Positions 24,711 to 35,911 of a stretch of DNA of 64,000 nucleotides are shown here, in pieces. The notes beneath the pieces were generated by a model. The model did no database searches. It saw nothing but the letters and a program-made list of their open reading frames with translations, and had not been told where the DNA came from. Position 1 is the first letter of the stretch, and each line of letters starts with the position of its first letter. Origin of the DNA: Pollenia angustigena. Its lineage: Eukaryota; Arthropoda; Insecta; Diptera; Polleniidae. The stretch covers positions 208,447,253 to 208,511,252 of the forward strand of contig OV884060.1 of the NCBI GenBank assembly GCA_930367215.1, read 5' to 3'. A program made the position numbers and the translations under genes.

Positions 24711-25136
24711 CCCTGCAAATAATAGGACCAGTCCAAACACGCGTGTAAAGAGTAGTCCACATGGGACCAGGACTAGTCCAAAAGTAACCCAAACGTATGG
24801 AAAAAACCTGGTCTATTTAACATTACGATGTCCTAGGAGAGGACCATATAACCCACCTTTGGACCACTAAGGAGTAGTTTTAAAACTACTCCATGGTATA
24901 TAACCCACCTTTGGACCACTAAGGAGTAGTTTTAAAACTACTCCATGGTATACTCAAGAGGATTAGTTTTGAAGTCGTTTAAAAACGAAAGCATGTCGTT
25001 AAAAAACGAAGACATGTCGTCTCACTACAAACACTTTTTAACAATGACATGGTCCATGCTTGCATTACATCGGACTAGTCCATGGAGTAGTCCATTTTAT
25101 CAAAATGGGTCAGGTGGTCCAATTTTATTTGCAGGG
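24711..25136. mobile_element. TA-flanked MITE with a perfect internal 52-bp duplication
   Basis: Ends CCCTGCAAATAATAGGACCA and TGGTCCAATTTTATTTGCAGGG, flanked by TA on both sides. Two identical 52-bp units lie at 24848-24899 and 24900-24951, each with the palindrome GGAGTAGTTTTAAAACTACTCC-like core. GGACTAGTCC motifs recur throughout. Confidence 0.8.
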
Positions 25137-25519
25137 TATGTACACATTACACCAACACTTCCTTAAATACGCATCTACTTACACACATACATACATATAG
25201 AGAAAAACTGATTACTGTGAGCAAGAAATTGTGTTTATGGGAAAAATTAACACAAAATAAATATAACACCAAAAATATTGAGAGTCTTTTCTTTTGCAAA
25301 ACATGGAGTTTTCCATTTACATTAAATGTTTTGTGTGATTGTGTACTTGTGATAAAATCAAAAATACAAAGAGCATTTCTATGAGAGCAAATTCTCATAA
25401 ACAAATATGGAAAGAGTGAAAAACCAAAACAGAGAAAGTAAAATAATGATATAACCCAGTAAACATTAGAAAATTCCTAAGAAATAACTTTTTTAACGAA
25501 TTAAACTTTAAATTTATTA

Positions 25520-25824
25520 AAGCCTAGATTCCACTATCTCACAAGTCTTACGTATTCCATAATACTTTGTGAGATAGAAATCTAATGAGTTTTGATGCGA
25601 CTGTCAAAAAATCTAATGTAACATGACAGTTTTCGTTCACACCATCACACAAAGCATAAACACTCACGCATGAAAAAAAATGCAACCCTGATCCAATGAA
25701 AAGTATTATTGTTTAGAAATGTTTCAAAAAACGATGAAGTCGTATGGGATGTCAAACTTTTTTCATAATACTTGTCATTTTCGTGCATGTATTAATACAA
25801 AGTATAATAGTGTAATCTAGCCTT
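25520..25824. mobile_element. MITE, copy 1 of a pair
   Basis: Ends AAGCCTAGATTCCACTATC and ATAGTGTAATCTAGCCTT. Shares most of its length, in opposite orientation, with 41796-42148 (for example ATGACAGTTT, AAAAAATCTAATGTAACATG). Confidence 0.78.
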
Positions 25825-25844
25825 TAGTGGTGATTTACTGCCAG

Positions 25845-25955
25845 TTTTAAGAAAACGGAAACAAAATTTCGTGCGAGAAATTATATTGAAAACAACAGTA
25901 AAATACGAAAATTTGTTTTTGTTTTCAATATAATTTCTTAAGCGGCTCATACACT
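25845..25955. repeat. Small palindrome with AAAATTTGTTTTTGTTTT core
   Basis: GAGAAATTATATTGAAAAC (from 25882) pairs with GTTTTCAATATAATTTCTTA. The core resembles the loops of the MITEs at 46653, 51774 and 29285. Confidence 0.5.
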
Positions 25956-26339
25956 TGCAATAAAGTTGCTCAATTTTACGTATTGTACATTATTATATCG
26001 CCAATGTGTATGTGATATTTGAAGGTGTCACAATATATTGGCAGCAATCAAAAGACTTTTGATTTTTATTGCACAACGAAAAGAAAGTGACATGTGTTGG
26101 CAACATTGTACAATGCTGTTTATGTTATTCTAATAGGTTATGTTCACCTTTTTATTAAATAAATGAAACCATTTTGCGACTTATTGCATAATATAGGACA
26201 AAATTGAAATAATATTACAAGTGAATGGGTCGCTTTATACCAAATTTTGTTTTTATTTTTTAAAAAAGAGCCAGTTATTAAAAGTCATTTGTTCCTAGTA
26301 ATAATAAATTATTCTGGTTCACAAATCTTAAACTTTCTG

Positions 26340-26890
26340 CCATAACATCAAAAATAAGATGTTTTCTAAGGAAAATCGGGGCGGCAGAACACGACTATGG
26401 CACCATTTATTTCTCTCAAGAAGCTTTTTCGATATATATTCGCGAAAATCGTGTTTTTCTGCAGTTGTTTTAGCGATTTTGAAAAATCTTAAGAATAATT
26501 CATCAGAATCGTACAAACTTTAGACTATTGAATAAAAATGTTTTTCCTCTTTCAGCCCATATTTATTGTGTGTACATTGGATAAAAATTCACTGAGTTAC
26601 AGGCCTTGAATTTTTTTTCAATGCTGACATTTTCAGTCTCTCCATTAAGGCAATTTTATTCAAATCTATACGCCTGTAACTCAGTGAATTCTTATCCGAT
26701 CAAAACGCAATGAATATGGACTGAAAGAGGAAAAACATATTTATTCAACAAGAATTTCGGAAATATCTAAAACAAATGCAGAAAAACACAACTTTCGCGA
26801 ATATCTCGAAAACGCTTCTTGAGAGAAAGAAATGAGTGCCGTATTCGTGTTCAGCCTCACCAATTTATCTTAAAAATATCTAATCTAAAG
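26340..26890. mobile_element. Foldback-like element, arms of about 230 bp
   Basis: The left arm (TTTCTCTCAAGAAGC, GTTTTTCTGCAG, GTTTTTCCTCTTTCAG, CACTGAGTTACAGGC) reappears inverted between 26665 and 26890 (GCCTGTAACTCAGTG, CTGAAAGAGGAAAAAC, GCTTCTTGAGAGAAA). Moderately diverged. No ends or target duplication defined. Confidence 0.65.
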
Positions 26891-27229
26891 TGCCGGTCCA
26901 CACACGTCAAGTTTGAGTCGTCAAGTCTTGAGTTTTTAGGAGAGAGGGGAAAAAAATGGCATTTTTTTGAAAATTTTACTGGAAAATTATTCAAAATGAT
27001 AGATTGATAAATTGCCTTAAAATCTGTTTATAATTTATTTTTCCTGCAAAACCTTCTTGCTGTTTTAGCAATGAGAATGTTGCGTATTATGCAAACTATT
27101 AGATAGGTCTTTAAGCGTTTATCATATAATTTTTTGTAGATACATATTAATAAAATCGCAAATTCTGTTCGAAAGATTCTAAAAAATATTTTGTTGTCAT
27201 TTGTGTTGATGCAATACAACAGAATTAAT

Positions 27230-27980
27230 GTAAAAGTCGATTTCTAATTTTTGGTCAGTGAGGGCGTTTTGCGTTTAAGGTAACGTTATGTACATATGTT
27301 CCATAAAAAACGAAACCCAAGAACCGACGACAATATCTGACAAATCTTCATTAATCTCTCGTTGCTCCCTATTTAAAAGGCAGATTCGAGACACCTACCT
27401 TGCAGACCTTAATGAAGAAAAAAATTCAAAATAAAAACCTAATCGACAAGAATGCGTCAAAAATGTTGTCAAAGTACCAAAAGAGCGTACAATTTGTCAC
27501 CTCTGTCCCTAAAGCAAACTCAGAATGATGAAAAGTACATGTAATTTATGCAAGAAAAACATTAAATTGAACTTTGTGTCTCATGCGTAAAATATGGCTA
27601 ATAACTAAATAGTTTTTTTTTTGTATTATTTGACTGATTATCTTTAAAGGCTGAGTAAGAAAAAAGTAATCTTTTTTTATATTTTTTTTTTGTATTTAGT
27701 AGTGCTACCATACTTTTATCTTAATTAAATTAGACTTTTCAAATAAAACTCAAAAAACCAATCTGTTTTAAATACGATTTAAGTTTGTTATGAAAATTAA
27801 CTTAATATAGATTTAAATACTATCCTGAAAATTGGGCATTAATGTACTAAAATGTAGAGTAACCTTCCAGGGTTAATTTAAGTGCTTTTAAATACCTACA
27901 TATTTGTATTGTTATAAAAAAACTATTAAAAATCTATTTAAAATATCTACATATACATATTTATGTACATATGTTTATTT
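27230..27980. other. No gene; fragment of the 1.5-kb MITE family
   Basis: TTTAAGGTAACGTTATGTAC near 27275 resembles one end of the 45737-45992 family. The rest is AT-rich with no recognised feature. Confidence 0.4.
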
Positions 27981-27986
27981 ACTCAC

Positions 27987-28073
27987 CACAATCTTTTGTT
28001 GTAAACTTGCTGCCTACAGTTTCACGGCCAACTGGGTTATATAACAACCATTGTCAGTATGAATTTAAACATT
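27987..28073 (-). other. Candidate noncoding exon, possibly atos 5' UTR
   Basis: The 87-nt segment is bounded on the minus strand by a pyrimidine-rich acceptor ending TTTTAG and a donor reading G|GTGAGT. It is less AT-rich than its surroundings and not obviously repeated in the window. It has stops in all frames, so it would be untranslated. Assignment to atos rests only on orientation and position. Confidence 0.3.
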
Positions 28074-28282
28074 CTAAAATTAAAAAAAGAAATATTCAAA
28101 AATTAGTGGTTATAGATACATAAATTTTAAACAAAATAAATAAAATGTACCTTCTTTAAGAAAAGTACTTTTTTTTAAATAAAAGGTATTAAGAGTTTCC
28201 CTAACTCGATTTTTTTCCATTTCGGAAATTTGGTCTGAAAATATGTTAAAACTTGTTATTGATTAGAGATTTTTTTCTTGTA

Positions 28283-28993
28283 CACCAATACCCCGTTTTG
28301 CATCGCCGGAAAAACTAGACGCAAACCGAAACGTCGCAAAGCGAAGAACGATTTTCTATACATTTGTATTGATTTTCATTTAATTGGTTCCGAGATTCAT
28401 AATTTTAGCTGATTTGATAGAATTTGTCTTTGTAACGAATAATTTTATATTCGATCTTCAAATAAAGTTAAAGCTTTCTGTTGAATCTTCAATCCAAATA
28501 GTAAGAAGTGACTCCATTTTTTTCATTAAGAGACTTCTCATTTTTGTAACCTGTTTATGTTGTAACGATGTTCTTGTTTCAACAAATTTCTTAATTTTAT
28601 CAGCGTCACTGGAACAGCAAATAGATTTTATTGTAGAGGGGGCTTGCTCAAGGTTTCTTTCAATATCAACAGCCTTTTTCTGATTTAGAACGCGTCAAAA
28701 TGTAAAGGTTTTGTTCTAAGCTTATTTGCTTTTTTTTGACTCGTTGTTGCAAAATATTTAAATTAAACTTTACTCCAGCAAATGCAGTTTTAAACCAGTT
28801 GCAATCAGCATTCAAACTTCACAAACATATTTGCATTAGACTTAAGCTTTGTATTAACGACGCAAATCGAAGCACTAGCGACGCAAATTCGAAGCCATGC
28901 GACGCAAAGTGAAACAAAATCGACGCAACTTCGAAATCACAGAAATTTTAAAAAGACCCAACATCGAAAACGACGCAAACCTTGGTATTGGTG
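28283..28993. mobile_element. Deleted Tigger/pogo-type element
   Basis: Ends CACCAATACCCCGTTTTGC and TTGGTATTGGTG, with TA on both sides. CGACGCAAAN motifs recur near the right end. It contains the remains of a Tigger-like transposase N-terminus. Confidence 0.75.
28384..28737 (-). pseudogene. Tigger/jerky-like transposase N-terminal relic
   Basis: Minus strand reads SLEQNLYILTRSKS, then (after a frameshift near 28680) AVDIERNLEQAPSTIKSICC, DADKIKKFVETRTSL and SLLMKKMESLLTIWIEDSTE. This order matches the CENP-B/pogo-type DNA-binding region of Tigger and jerky-like proteins. The DDE domain is absent. Confidence 0.65.
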
Positions 28994-29284
28994 TATACAA
29001 AAGAAAATAAAAATAGAATTGAAATCCTTTTTAAAATTTGGCTTGCTCAATAGTCTACCTTTATTTTGCGTTGAAAACATTAAACGCCTCAAAACTCATA
29101 CGAAAATGTTTCGGACGTGTAAACGTTGTGGTCGACTTCAATCGTTGGTACATAGTTACTTTAAAATACGTTGAAATTTGTTAAAAAGAAAATTTGTAAT
29201 GATGATTTCAAAAAAAACTTCTCATAAATTAAAGTTTTTGTTTTTAGTGCGTTTTATCGAAAAATATAAACGCAGAAACATTTA

Positions 29285-29558
29285 GGCCCTAAATTTGTAA
29301 AACGCAACGCAATCCCAAAAATAACATTGAAAGCAAAAACAATGTCAAAAATTTTTTAAAATTTTATTGTTGCTTTCTACAGAAATACATATTGCGTTTT
29401 AAAATTATCAACGCCACAAGATATGCAGCGTTTAAAATTTAAAAATTCAATATACATTTCTATAGAAAACAACAACAAAATTATGAAATATTTTCGATTT
29501 TGTTTTTGCTTTCAATATAATTGTTGGCGTTGCGTGTGCGTTTTACAAATTTAGGGCC
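29285..29558. mobile_element. Harbinger-type MITE, TTA duplication
   Basis: Ends GGCCCTAAATTTGTAAAACG and CGTTTTACAAATTTAGGGCC, with TTA on both sides (29282-29284, 29559-29561). The ACGCAACGCAA subterminal repeats match the small element in atos intron 5. Confidence 0.82.
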
Positions 29559-29669
29559 TTAAAATTTATCAGGTCACGTTTACATGAGAGTATACGGAAA
29601 GGAGTTTATTTTCTAACGTAATCAAATTCACTTCCTTAAACAAGAAAAGTCAAAATCTAAAAATAATTT

Positions 29670-30954
29670 CTACACACAGAAAAAAAACCAATGTTAAAAT
29701 AACATGGCGAAATGTTGATTTAGAATCATAGTAAATTTCTGCAAAAGTATGCCCTTTATTTAAATTTATTATTATTTCATATTAATTTTAAATGAAAAAT
29801 ATTAAAATATTATCAAATCACGTTGTTTAATATTATTATTTAATAACATTGTTTAATATTGAATCCATAAAAACCTATTTTATATTAAAATCAAAAGTTT
29901 ATCTTGTTAAATTAACATGCATACATACTCAAGTATGTACATTTTTTATTTTCATGTTTAAAATATGTTATAAAAAAAGACAATTCCCGTATTCTTTTAA
30001 TTAAAATTATTTATTTAAATAGTACATCAAGTTTTTAAAGTAGAATGATGACGATAACCATATCGGGCCATTCTGCTGATGCTTCTGTTAACAGAGGAGA
30101 TACAAAATAAGTGAAACAAGTGTTAAAGGGGTAAGTGTTTTGAATTATTCTATACAATAAAAATGAAATGTTGTCTGTTGCTGATCGCATAACTTGAGAA
30201 CGGCTTGACCGATTTGGACGATTTTTTCTTTAAAATAATCGCCATGGTCCAACTAAGGTTGTTACGGATAGAAAATTTTGCCTCGCAAACTTTTACGCAC
30301 ACTTTTTTCGATTAACCTAAAATCAGAAAACGGCTCCATCCATTTGACTAATTTTGCTTCAAATATTTGTATTAATCCATTTTAAGTTTTCATCGAAAGA
30401 AAAATTTACCACGCCTACTTTTACGCTTACTTTTTCTATTTATTTCACCGATTTGGACTATTTTTTCTTTAAAACGATCGCCATGGTCCAACTTAGGTTT
30501 TTACGGAAAGAAAATATTGCCCCGCCCACTTTTTTTGATTTACCTAAAATCAGAAAACGGCTCCATCGATCATTAGTAATCAGCTACCGAGCGAAGTCGG
30601 GGTGGCCAGTTAGTTCTTAAATAAATGCACATGTTGTCCTGAAGTTTCTTCACACTGTTATATCACACTCCAACCAATTTGATTCATGAAATTCACGTTG
30701 TTTCAACTTGAAATAACTTTCATTCAACGTGATTCGGATTGTTATTTCAATATAAATGAAATTTTGCTCTAACTGTACTGCAATGTTAAATTAACATGAA
30801 CTATAGTTATTTTAAAAGAAAAAAATGTTGTTCGCAAGTTATTGTAAAACCAGGTTTAATTAACATGAAACAACAATGAAGCAAAATCAATACTGAAAAA
30901 TGTAAAATTAACCTTGTTTTGAACGAATTTACATTGATCTTTTTCTGTGTGTAG
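29670..30954. mobile_element. CACACAGAAAAA-ended element, copy A, with nested insertion
   Basis: Ends CTACACACAGAAAAAAAACC and TTTTTCTGTGTGTAG. It matches 39095-39906 in reverse orientation across its length (for example CATATCGGGCCATTCTGCTG), except for the extra 463 bp at 30152-30614. No protein recognised; superfamily unknown. Confidence 0.75.
30152..30614 (+). mobile_element. Helentron/Helitron-like non-autonomous insertion
   Basis: It is bounded by comparing copy A with copy B: the host sequence AATTATTCT continues as TCTTAAATAAATGCA, which is contiguous in copy B. The insert contains ATAACTTGAGAACGGCTTGACC and CCGATTTGGACNATTTTTTC repeats and ends with a small hairpin CCGAGCGAAGTCGG followed by GGCCAGTTAGT, resembling Helitron/Helentron 3' ends. 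No terminal inverted repeats and no target duplication are seen. No Rep/helicase gene. Confidence 0.6.
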
Positions 30955-30999
30955 ATTTTAACTGTTTTTGTTCGTATTTAGTTAAATTTTCTTAAATAA

Positions 31000-32000
31000 A
31001 GAAACATTTTGCTCAACCCAAGCGACACATATATTTAGAATAAATAATTTTTGGCTTGGACGAAAACCATGCAAAATTTTCTTGGTTCAAGCCTTATTTA
31101 GATAACAATTCTTTCCGTGTACCTATTTATACATAAGCTTGACAAGGAAAACGGAAGAGTGTTTTAGCTTGAAATTAAAAAAATGTTCAGTAGAAGCAAA
31201 ACATTTTTGAATTTTACATTAAATGCAGATGAAAAAGATCTTTTAAACCAACCTTTTCATTACCAAAGTTAAATAACGTTTCGATTTCTTCCAAAAAGTG
31301 AAAAAATAAACATTTTGAGTTAATACCCTCTTGTTGATCAAGTGCGATGCAAATAAGCATACATCTGTACATATTTTGTTGCAAATGAAACAAAAATTTA
31401 ACAAATTTTAAAAACTACCCTGTTTTTCTTTTTATATATGAATATACAAAATCAAGAAAAATTATGGTATTTTTAAAATAATTGAATCAAAATCCCTTTC
31501 GATTCTAATTTCACTCGATTTCCGAAATTCCCAAAACTTCCTGTCTTACAATTTTCGAAAATTTGAAGCAATTAGAATCGGCAATTAATGAAAAGTTCAC
31601 CTTATTACAGGTAATATTCAGAATAAAAGTTAATTGTTTTCGCTTTTTCTTATAAATAGTGATATATTTTTAACTCCTAATATTTTCCACATAACTTTTA
31701 TAAAAATTCTTGAATTTTTTGCAAATTAAAGATTTCTTGTTTTATAATTAAGAAAGTAAATTATTTATCATTAAACACAAAGAAAGTTCAATATATGTAT
31801 GTATGTATGTATAACAAACAAAATATTTAAAATTATGTGTCATCACCATTTTAAGAACATGCAAAGCATACTAATAGATACATATTTAAACCAAAAAAAG
31901 ATGTCGATTTTAAATTTCAATACAAAGATTTCTTGTCTTTTTCTTGCTTAATTGAACAGAAAAACAAACGGAGAAATTTAAAATATAGATACATTTAGTT
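31000..32000. other. No gene recognised
   Basis: AT-rich. A small imperfect inverted repeat near 31035-31115 (TTTTGGCTTGGACGAAAA against GGTTCAAGCCTTATTTAG) is the only structure noted. Confidence 0.45.
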
Positions 32001-32008
32001 TCTCGACT

Positions 32009-32849
32009 TTTTTATACCCAAACCACAGTAGTGGATAGGGTATTATGTGATTGTGCTGATGTTTGAAACACCCGAAAATATTGGTCCTAGATCGACCTTT
32101 TAGTATACCGATCAACTTAGAATCAGTTTTTGAGTCGATCTAACGATGTCCATCCGTCCGTTGGGATAGTAGGCTGTCCATGTAAGCCTTTTGCGCAAAG
32201 TACAGGTCGCAATTTTTGTGATAATTTGATAAAGTTTGCTCCATAGGTTCAAGTTATCACAAGGACCAATCCTATTGAAAATATTGAGATTCGGTCCATA
32301 ATTTCACATAGCCCCCCTTAAAGCATATTTCCGGAATAGAGTCATTGTGCAAATAAGCTATTTAATTATGTTGGTATTTATATTAAATTTATTATTTTAT
32401 TGCAATCTAATTCTTACCAAATTTTTTTTGGAATCGGTCCATATTTGACCATTTGATGGGAGATTATTAAATTTTATTTCCGGTAAAAGCTTTTAATGCC
32501 ATAACATCTTTTTAAATGTTGGCATTGGCATACAAATTGGCGACAATAACTTTTACGTTTGCTACTTTGTCATGACAAAATGTTGTGCTGGTTTGTTCAA
32601 AATTAACTAAAGGTCCCATATAAAACCCCTGCCTAAGTTCACGCAAAGGCAAACAAATCTCATAAAGATAAAGATAATATTCAGCATAAAGAACTTTTCC
32701 ATGAATCTTAAATTCATAACATATTTTTTTTCTGGCTGGTCGAGGATTGCCCATTGGTCATAAATACACTCTTGAAAATTTGTTTTCAAATACTATAGTG
32801 TAAGGCATCATATGGTCGGGTTGGACCTTCTTTACTTTCTTACTTCTTT
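32009..32849 (+). repeat. Dispersed fly repeat TTTTATACCC...TTTCTTACTT
   Basis: Starts TTTTTTATACCCAAACC...GGGTATT, has GAGTCGATCTAACGATGTCC with CCGTCCG, and ends ATATGGTCGGGTTGG then CTTTCTTACTT. From memory of dipteran genomes this is a common dispersed repeat. Its class is not clear from this copy, and no gene is present. Confidence 0.5.
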
Positions 32850-34200
32850 ATAATTCTTTTTAAGCTTATAAAACATAGGTATTATTAATAATCATTAAAC
32901 GGTAAAAACGAACAAATGATTGGATACTCAGATACACAGTATCTGCACAAGTGACGCAATATTTCTTGTATTTTCGCATTGTGTTATTAACTCTGCATGT
33001 ATGATTCAAATTGGAAACGTTTTTAAATGTTCATAAAAAATAAACACAAAAAAAGCATTAAGCTTTATTGGGTTAACTATTTAATAAAAAAAATAAAACA
33101 ATAGTCATTACCAACATGAGTAGTTTTTTTTTTCTTCTTAAAAGCTTATAATTAACAATTTCCCAAAATTTAATTACACTTTTCTTATGTTTCCGGTGAA
33201 AATCATCATTAAAACTGCACAACGATATACAAACATTTTTACATTGTTAATTGACCATAAAAACAAACCCCAACCGAATTTAAAAAAATTTATTTGATGA
33301 ATAAAATTCATAATTTCATTTCCTTTTTTGCGTTTGCTCTTTAAATGAAAGATTATTGAAGGAAGAGGAGAACTTTTATTTAAAAAAAGGAAAGAAAGAA
33401 CTTTAAAAAAGAAGTAAGAGAAGAACATAAAAAAATGGATATGGGTTGGTGCATATTTTTAAATGCAGTCAGAGCTTTGGCACGTCAGATTTTTTTTAAA
33501 TTAATTTTATTGCTGTTGTGTTTTATTACTTGAATTAGATGAATATAAATGTGAACAAATGTGTTTTTTTTCGTTTGTCAACTTTTAACCCTTGAAATGA
33601 TAACGATAATCTGGATAAAAGAAAACATACCTACCAGGACTGTCACAAAGTGATATCGTTTTATGAAAAGCAACATCTGTCACAGGCCTGTACGATCTGT
33701 TTCTTGCCTACAAATAATTTAAAGACAGTAAAAACTATGACATAATAATAACATAGATGCAATTAAGAATGTTTCAAACTAAAGGATATCTGTAGGTAGC
33801 TAATTTAGTTACTTTAATGGATTCCTTGTCCTTGTCGAAGTTTTGTGTTTTTAACTTTAACATCCTAATTTTAAGTGTAGAAAACAAACTCAACAATTGG
33901 TTTAAAAAAACCATCTCAACTGTGTACAGAGTTACCAGCTACCACAGAAACAAAAAATGACTCAGCCATTGGTTCAAAATTGTTAAAACCATTTGAAATT
34001 GCAGGAAAGATATTGAAAAAAGTTGTTGCAGTTATTCGACTGCAACTCCTTCATCACGAAAAAATAATCCGGTCAATACAGCAGTTACTACGTCAACAAC
34101 CTAACACTTATACGACGCAATTGGCGTCACAAGAAAAGGTGTTCCAGTTGTTATTAGAAACTGGATAGGAGAAATGCTAGTAGCATCCAGTTTAATTAAG
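32850..34200. other. No gene recognised
   Basis: AT-rich. A frame near 33935-34165 (SKLLKPFEIAGKILKKVV, LLHHEKIIRSIQQLLRQQ) looks slightly protein-like but has no recognised motif and no clear splice sites. Confidence 0.4.
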
Positions 34201-34608
34201 TTGGGTCCAAGGCGAATTTTAAAAGGTAAGTGCAACTCTACAACTTCAAAAAGCCACATGTATTTTGTTTTCGCAATTAAATTGCTTGTTGTCAAAAATA
34301 CTGATCACCAACACATTTTTTTCTATTTAATATTAGAATTTTTACTTTTGTAAAAAAGAAATTAATCACCCTTATTGTGTTTGGCGTAGTCGAAAAACGA
34401 CAGGTGTCGTAGTTGCAGTCGTATTCACATTTTTATGTTACCGTCTAAAATTTTCGACTAGCAAAATTTTGTAAAAGAATCACAATGTAAAAGAATACAC
34501 TTAATTAAATTATTTTGAAACACCCTGTTAAAGATCTGTCAAACAAGTGTTTGAATTAAAAATAATACGCATAGTAAAATTGTTGGTAAAATTTTTGTAT
34601 TATTTTAC

Positions 34609-34846
34609 TTGTGGTTTTCTTCCGCAACCCCGTAACTCCAAAACAACTTCTTTTCAGGAGAGACAAAATACTTTTTACCAAATATTCGAAACTTTTTGCT
34701 ATATATTCTTATATAATCCAAGAATTAGGAAAGATTCCGATATTCCGCCAAACAAAAAAAATGCAAAATTGTAAGACGGTATTTACTGATTACTTTTCCA
34801 GTTAAAGCAAAAAATCGAGTTACGTGGTTGCGGAAGAAAACCATCG
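34609..34846. mobile_element. TGTGGTTTTC MITE, copy 1
   Basis: TTGTGGTTTTCTTCCGCAACC pairs with GGTTGCGGAAGAAAACC. The same TGTGGTTTTC start, an internal TTTCAGGAGAG and a similar length are found at 53098-53352. Confidence 0.65.
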
Positions 34847-35143
34847 ATATATGTAAGAAGTTCTATTTACATGAACATAATTATATTAATTAAAACAAAA
34901 TAAAAATTAAAACATTTTCCTTTTTATTAAGTCTTCAAGTTAAAATTTTTTTTTAATTTCTAGTTCGGTTTTGCGTATTTCTAAATGAGCTTTTCTGTTT
35001 TTCTCTTTGCTTTAGAGTTCCGCCTTATATAAACCGATTTCTCCTCTTTAGCATTCTCCGTGTGTAACGTTCCGATTCCGATAATTTTTTTTTCAAATTT
35101 AAGCATAACTCTTTTTGCAGTTTTACTTGTTGTTCTAAAAGCC

Positions 35144-35580
35144 CTAGTTTCGCTTGTTTTTATTTTTTCTAAGCGGAGGTATCACAGGTGAAGTACTCAG
35201 GCTTTCAACTTCGGTAATGCCAGTTTTTGTGTCTAAATTTGGCTCGGGGTCTGGTGAAATCCTTCGCTTTCTCTTAATTCCAAATGGATATTTATGTTCG
35301 ACAATAGCACGCATGTCTAATCGATCAATTGCTGCTTCTTCGACAGATGAAAATGTATTTTGTTTGAACCGCCCACCACCTGTTGCATAGCTTTCAGGTT
35401 TGTTATGAGTGAGTTTTTTCTTCAATTAAAATTTTAAATCGGCTTATAGCTTCATCTAACCCTCTCCGGAATGGCAATATAAATTTTCGGACACGGTGTT
35501 CCACTCCTCTTTAATATTGGTTTTGCTTAAATTTTTTTTGGAAGGCCTTTGCCAAAAAAGGTTTTTGCTCCATTATTGCT
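35144..35580 (-). pseudogene. Myb/SANT-like DNA-binding protein relic
   Basis: Minus strand: IKEEWNTVSENLYCHSGEG then, after stops and frameshifts, KKKLTHNKPESYATGGGRF, FSSVEEAAIDRLDMRAIV and a basic tail KRKRRISPD. The W, the basic linker and the TGGG motif in this order match the Myb/SANT-like proteins that accompany PIF/Harbinger transposases and related host genes. The 93-codon open part is at 35425-35144. Disabled upstream of it. Confidence 0.5.
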
Positions 35581-35671
35581 ACTTACTTCGCAAATTGTGC
35601 GGCAGTTGTAAGATTTATCCTAAAATATATACCAGAGTTAGGTACACAAGCACATAAAAACTAAATTATCA

Positions 35672-35911
35672 GCCATGTCACAGAGTACAATTCCGTTCGG
35701 AAACGGAATTCATTCCGTATTTTGGTGCTTCAGAAAATGACGAAAAAATGTTTCGGAATGAAACCATTTTTGTTTTCATGAACGGTATGGGAGTTGTCTG
35801 TATCTGAAAGGCCATAAAACTATCAAAATACACTTTCCATCAACAAACAAATATGTTTTCTTCAATTCCGAACGGAATCATTCCGAACGGAATTGTACTC
35901 TGTGACATGGC
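35672..35911. mobile_element. MITE with 30-bp perfect inverted ends
   Basis: GCCATGTCACAGAGTACAAT followed by TCCGTTCGGA at the left is exactly inverted at 35882-35911. TTCCGTTCGGAA-type repeats continue inward. No clear target duplication. Confidence 0.78.

Noticed and set aside
28384..28683. Plus-strand 99-codon open frame
   Set aside because: It is antisense to the Tigger-like transposase relic, which explains the open stretch.
33980..34168. Frame with LLKPFEIAGKILKKVVAVIR as a gene exon
   Set aside because: Slightly protein-like, but no family, start or splice context could be supported.
34609..34846. Target duplication for TGTGGTTTTC MITE copy 1
   Set aside because: Flanking tetramers TTAC and ATAT do not match, unlike copy 2; its borders stay approximate.
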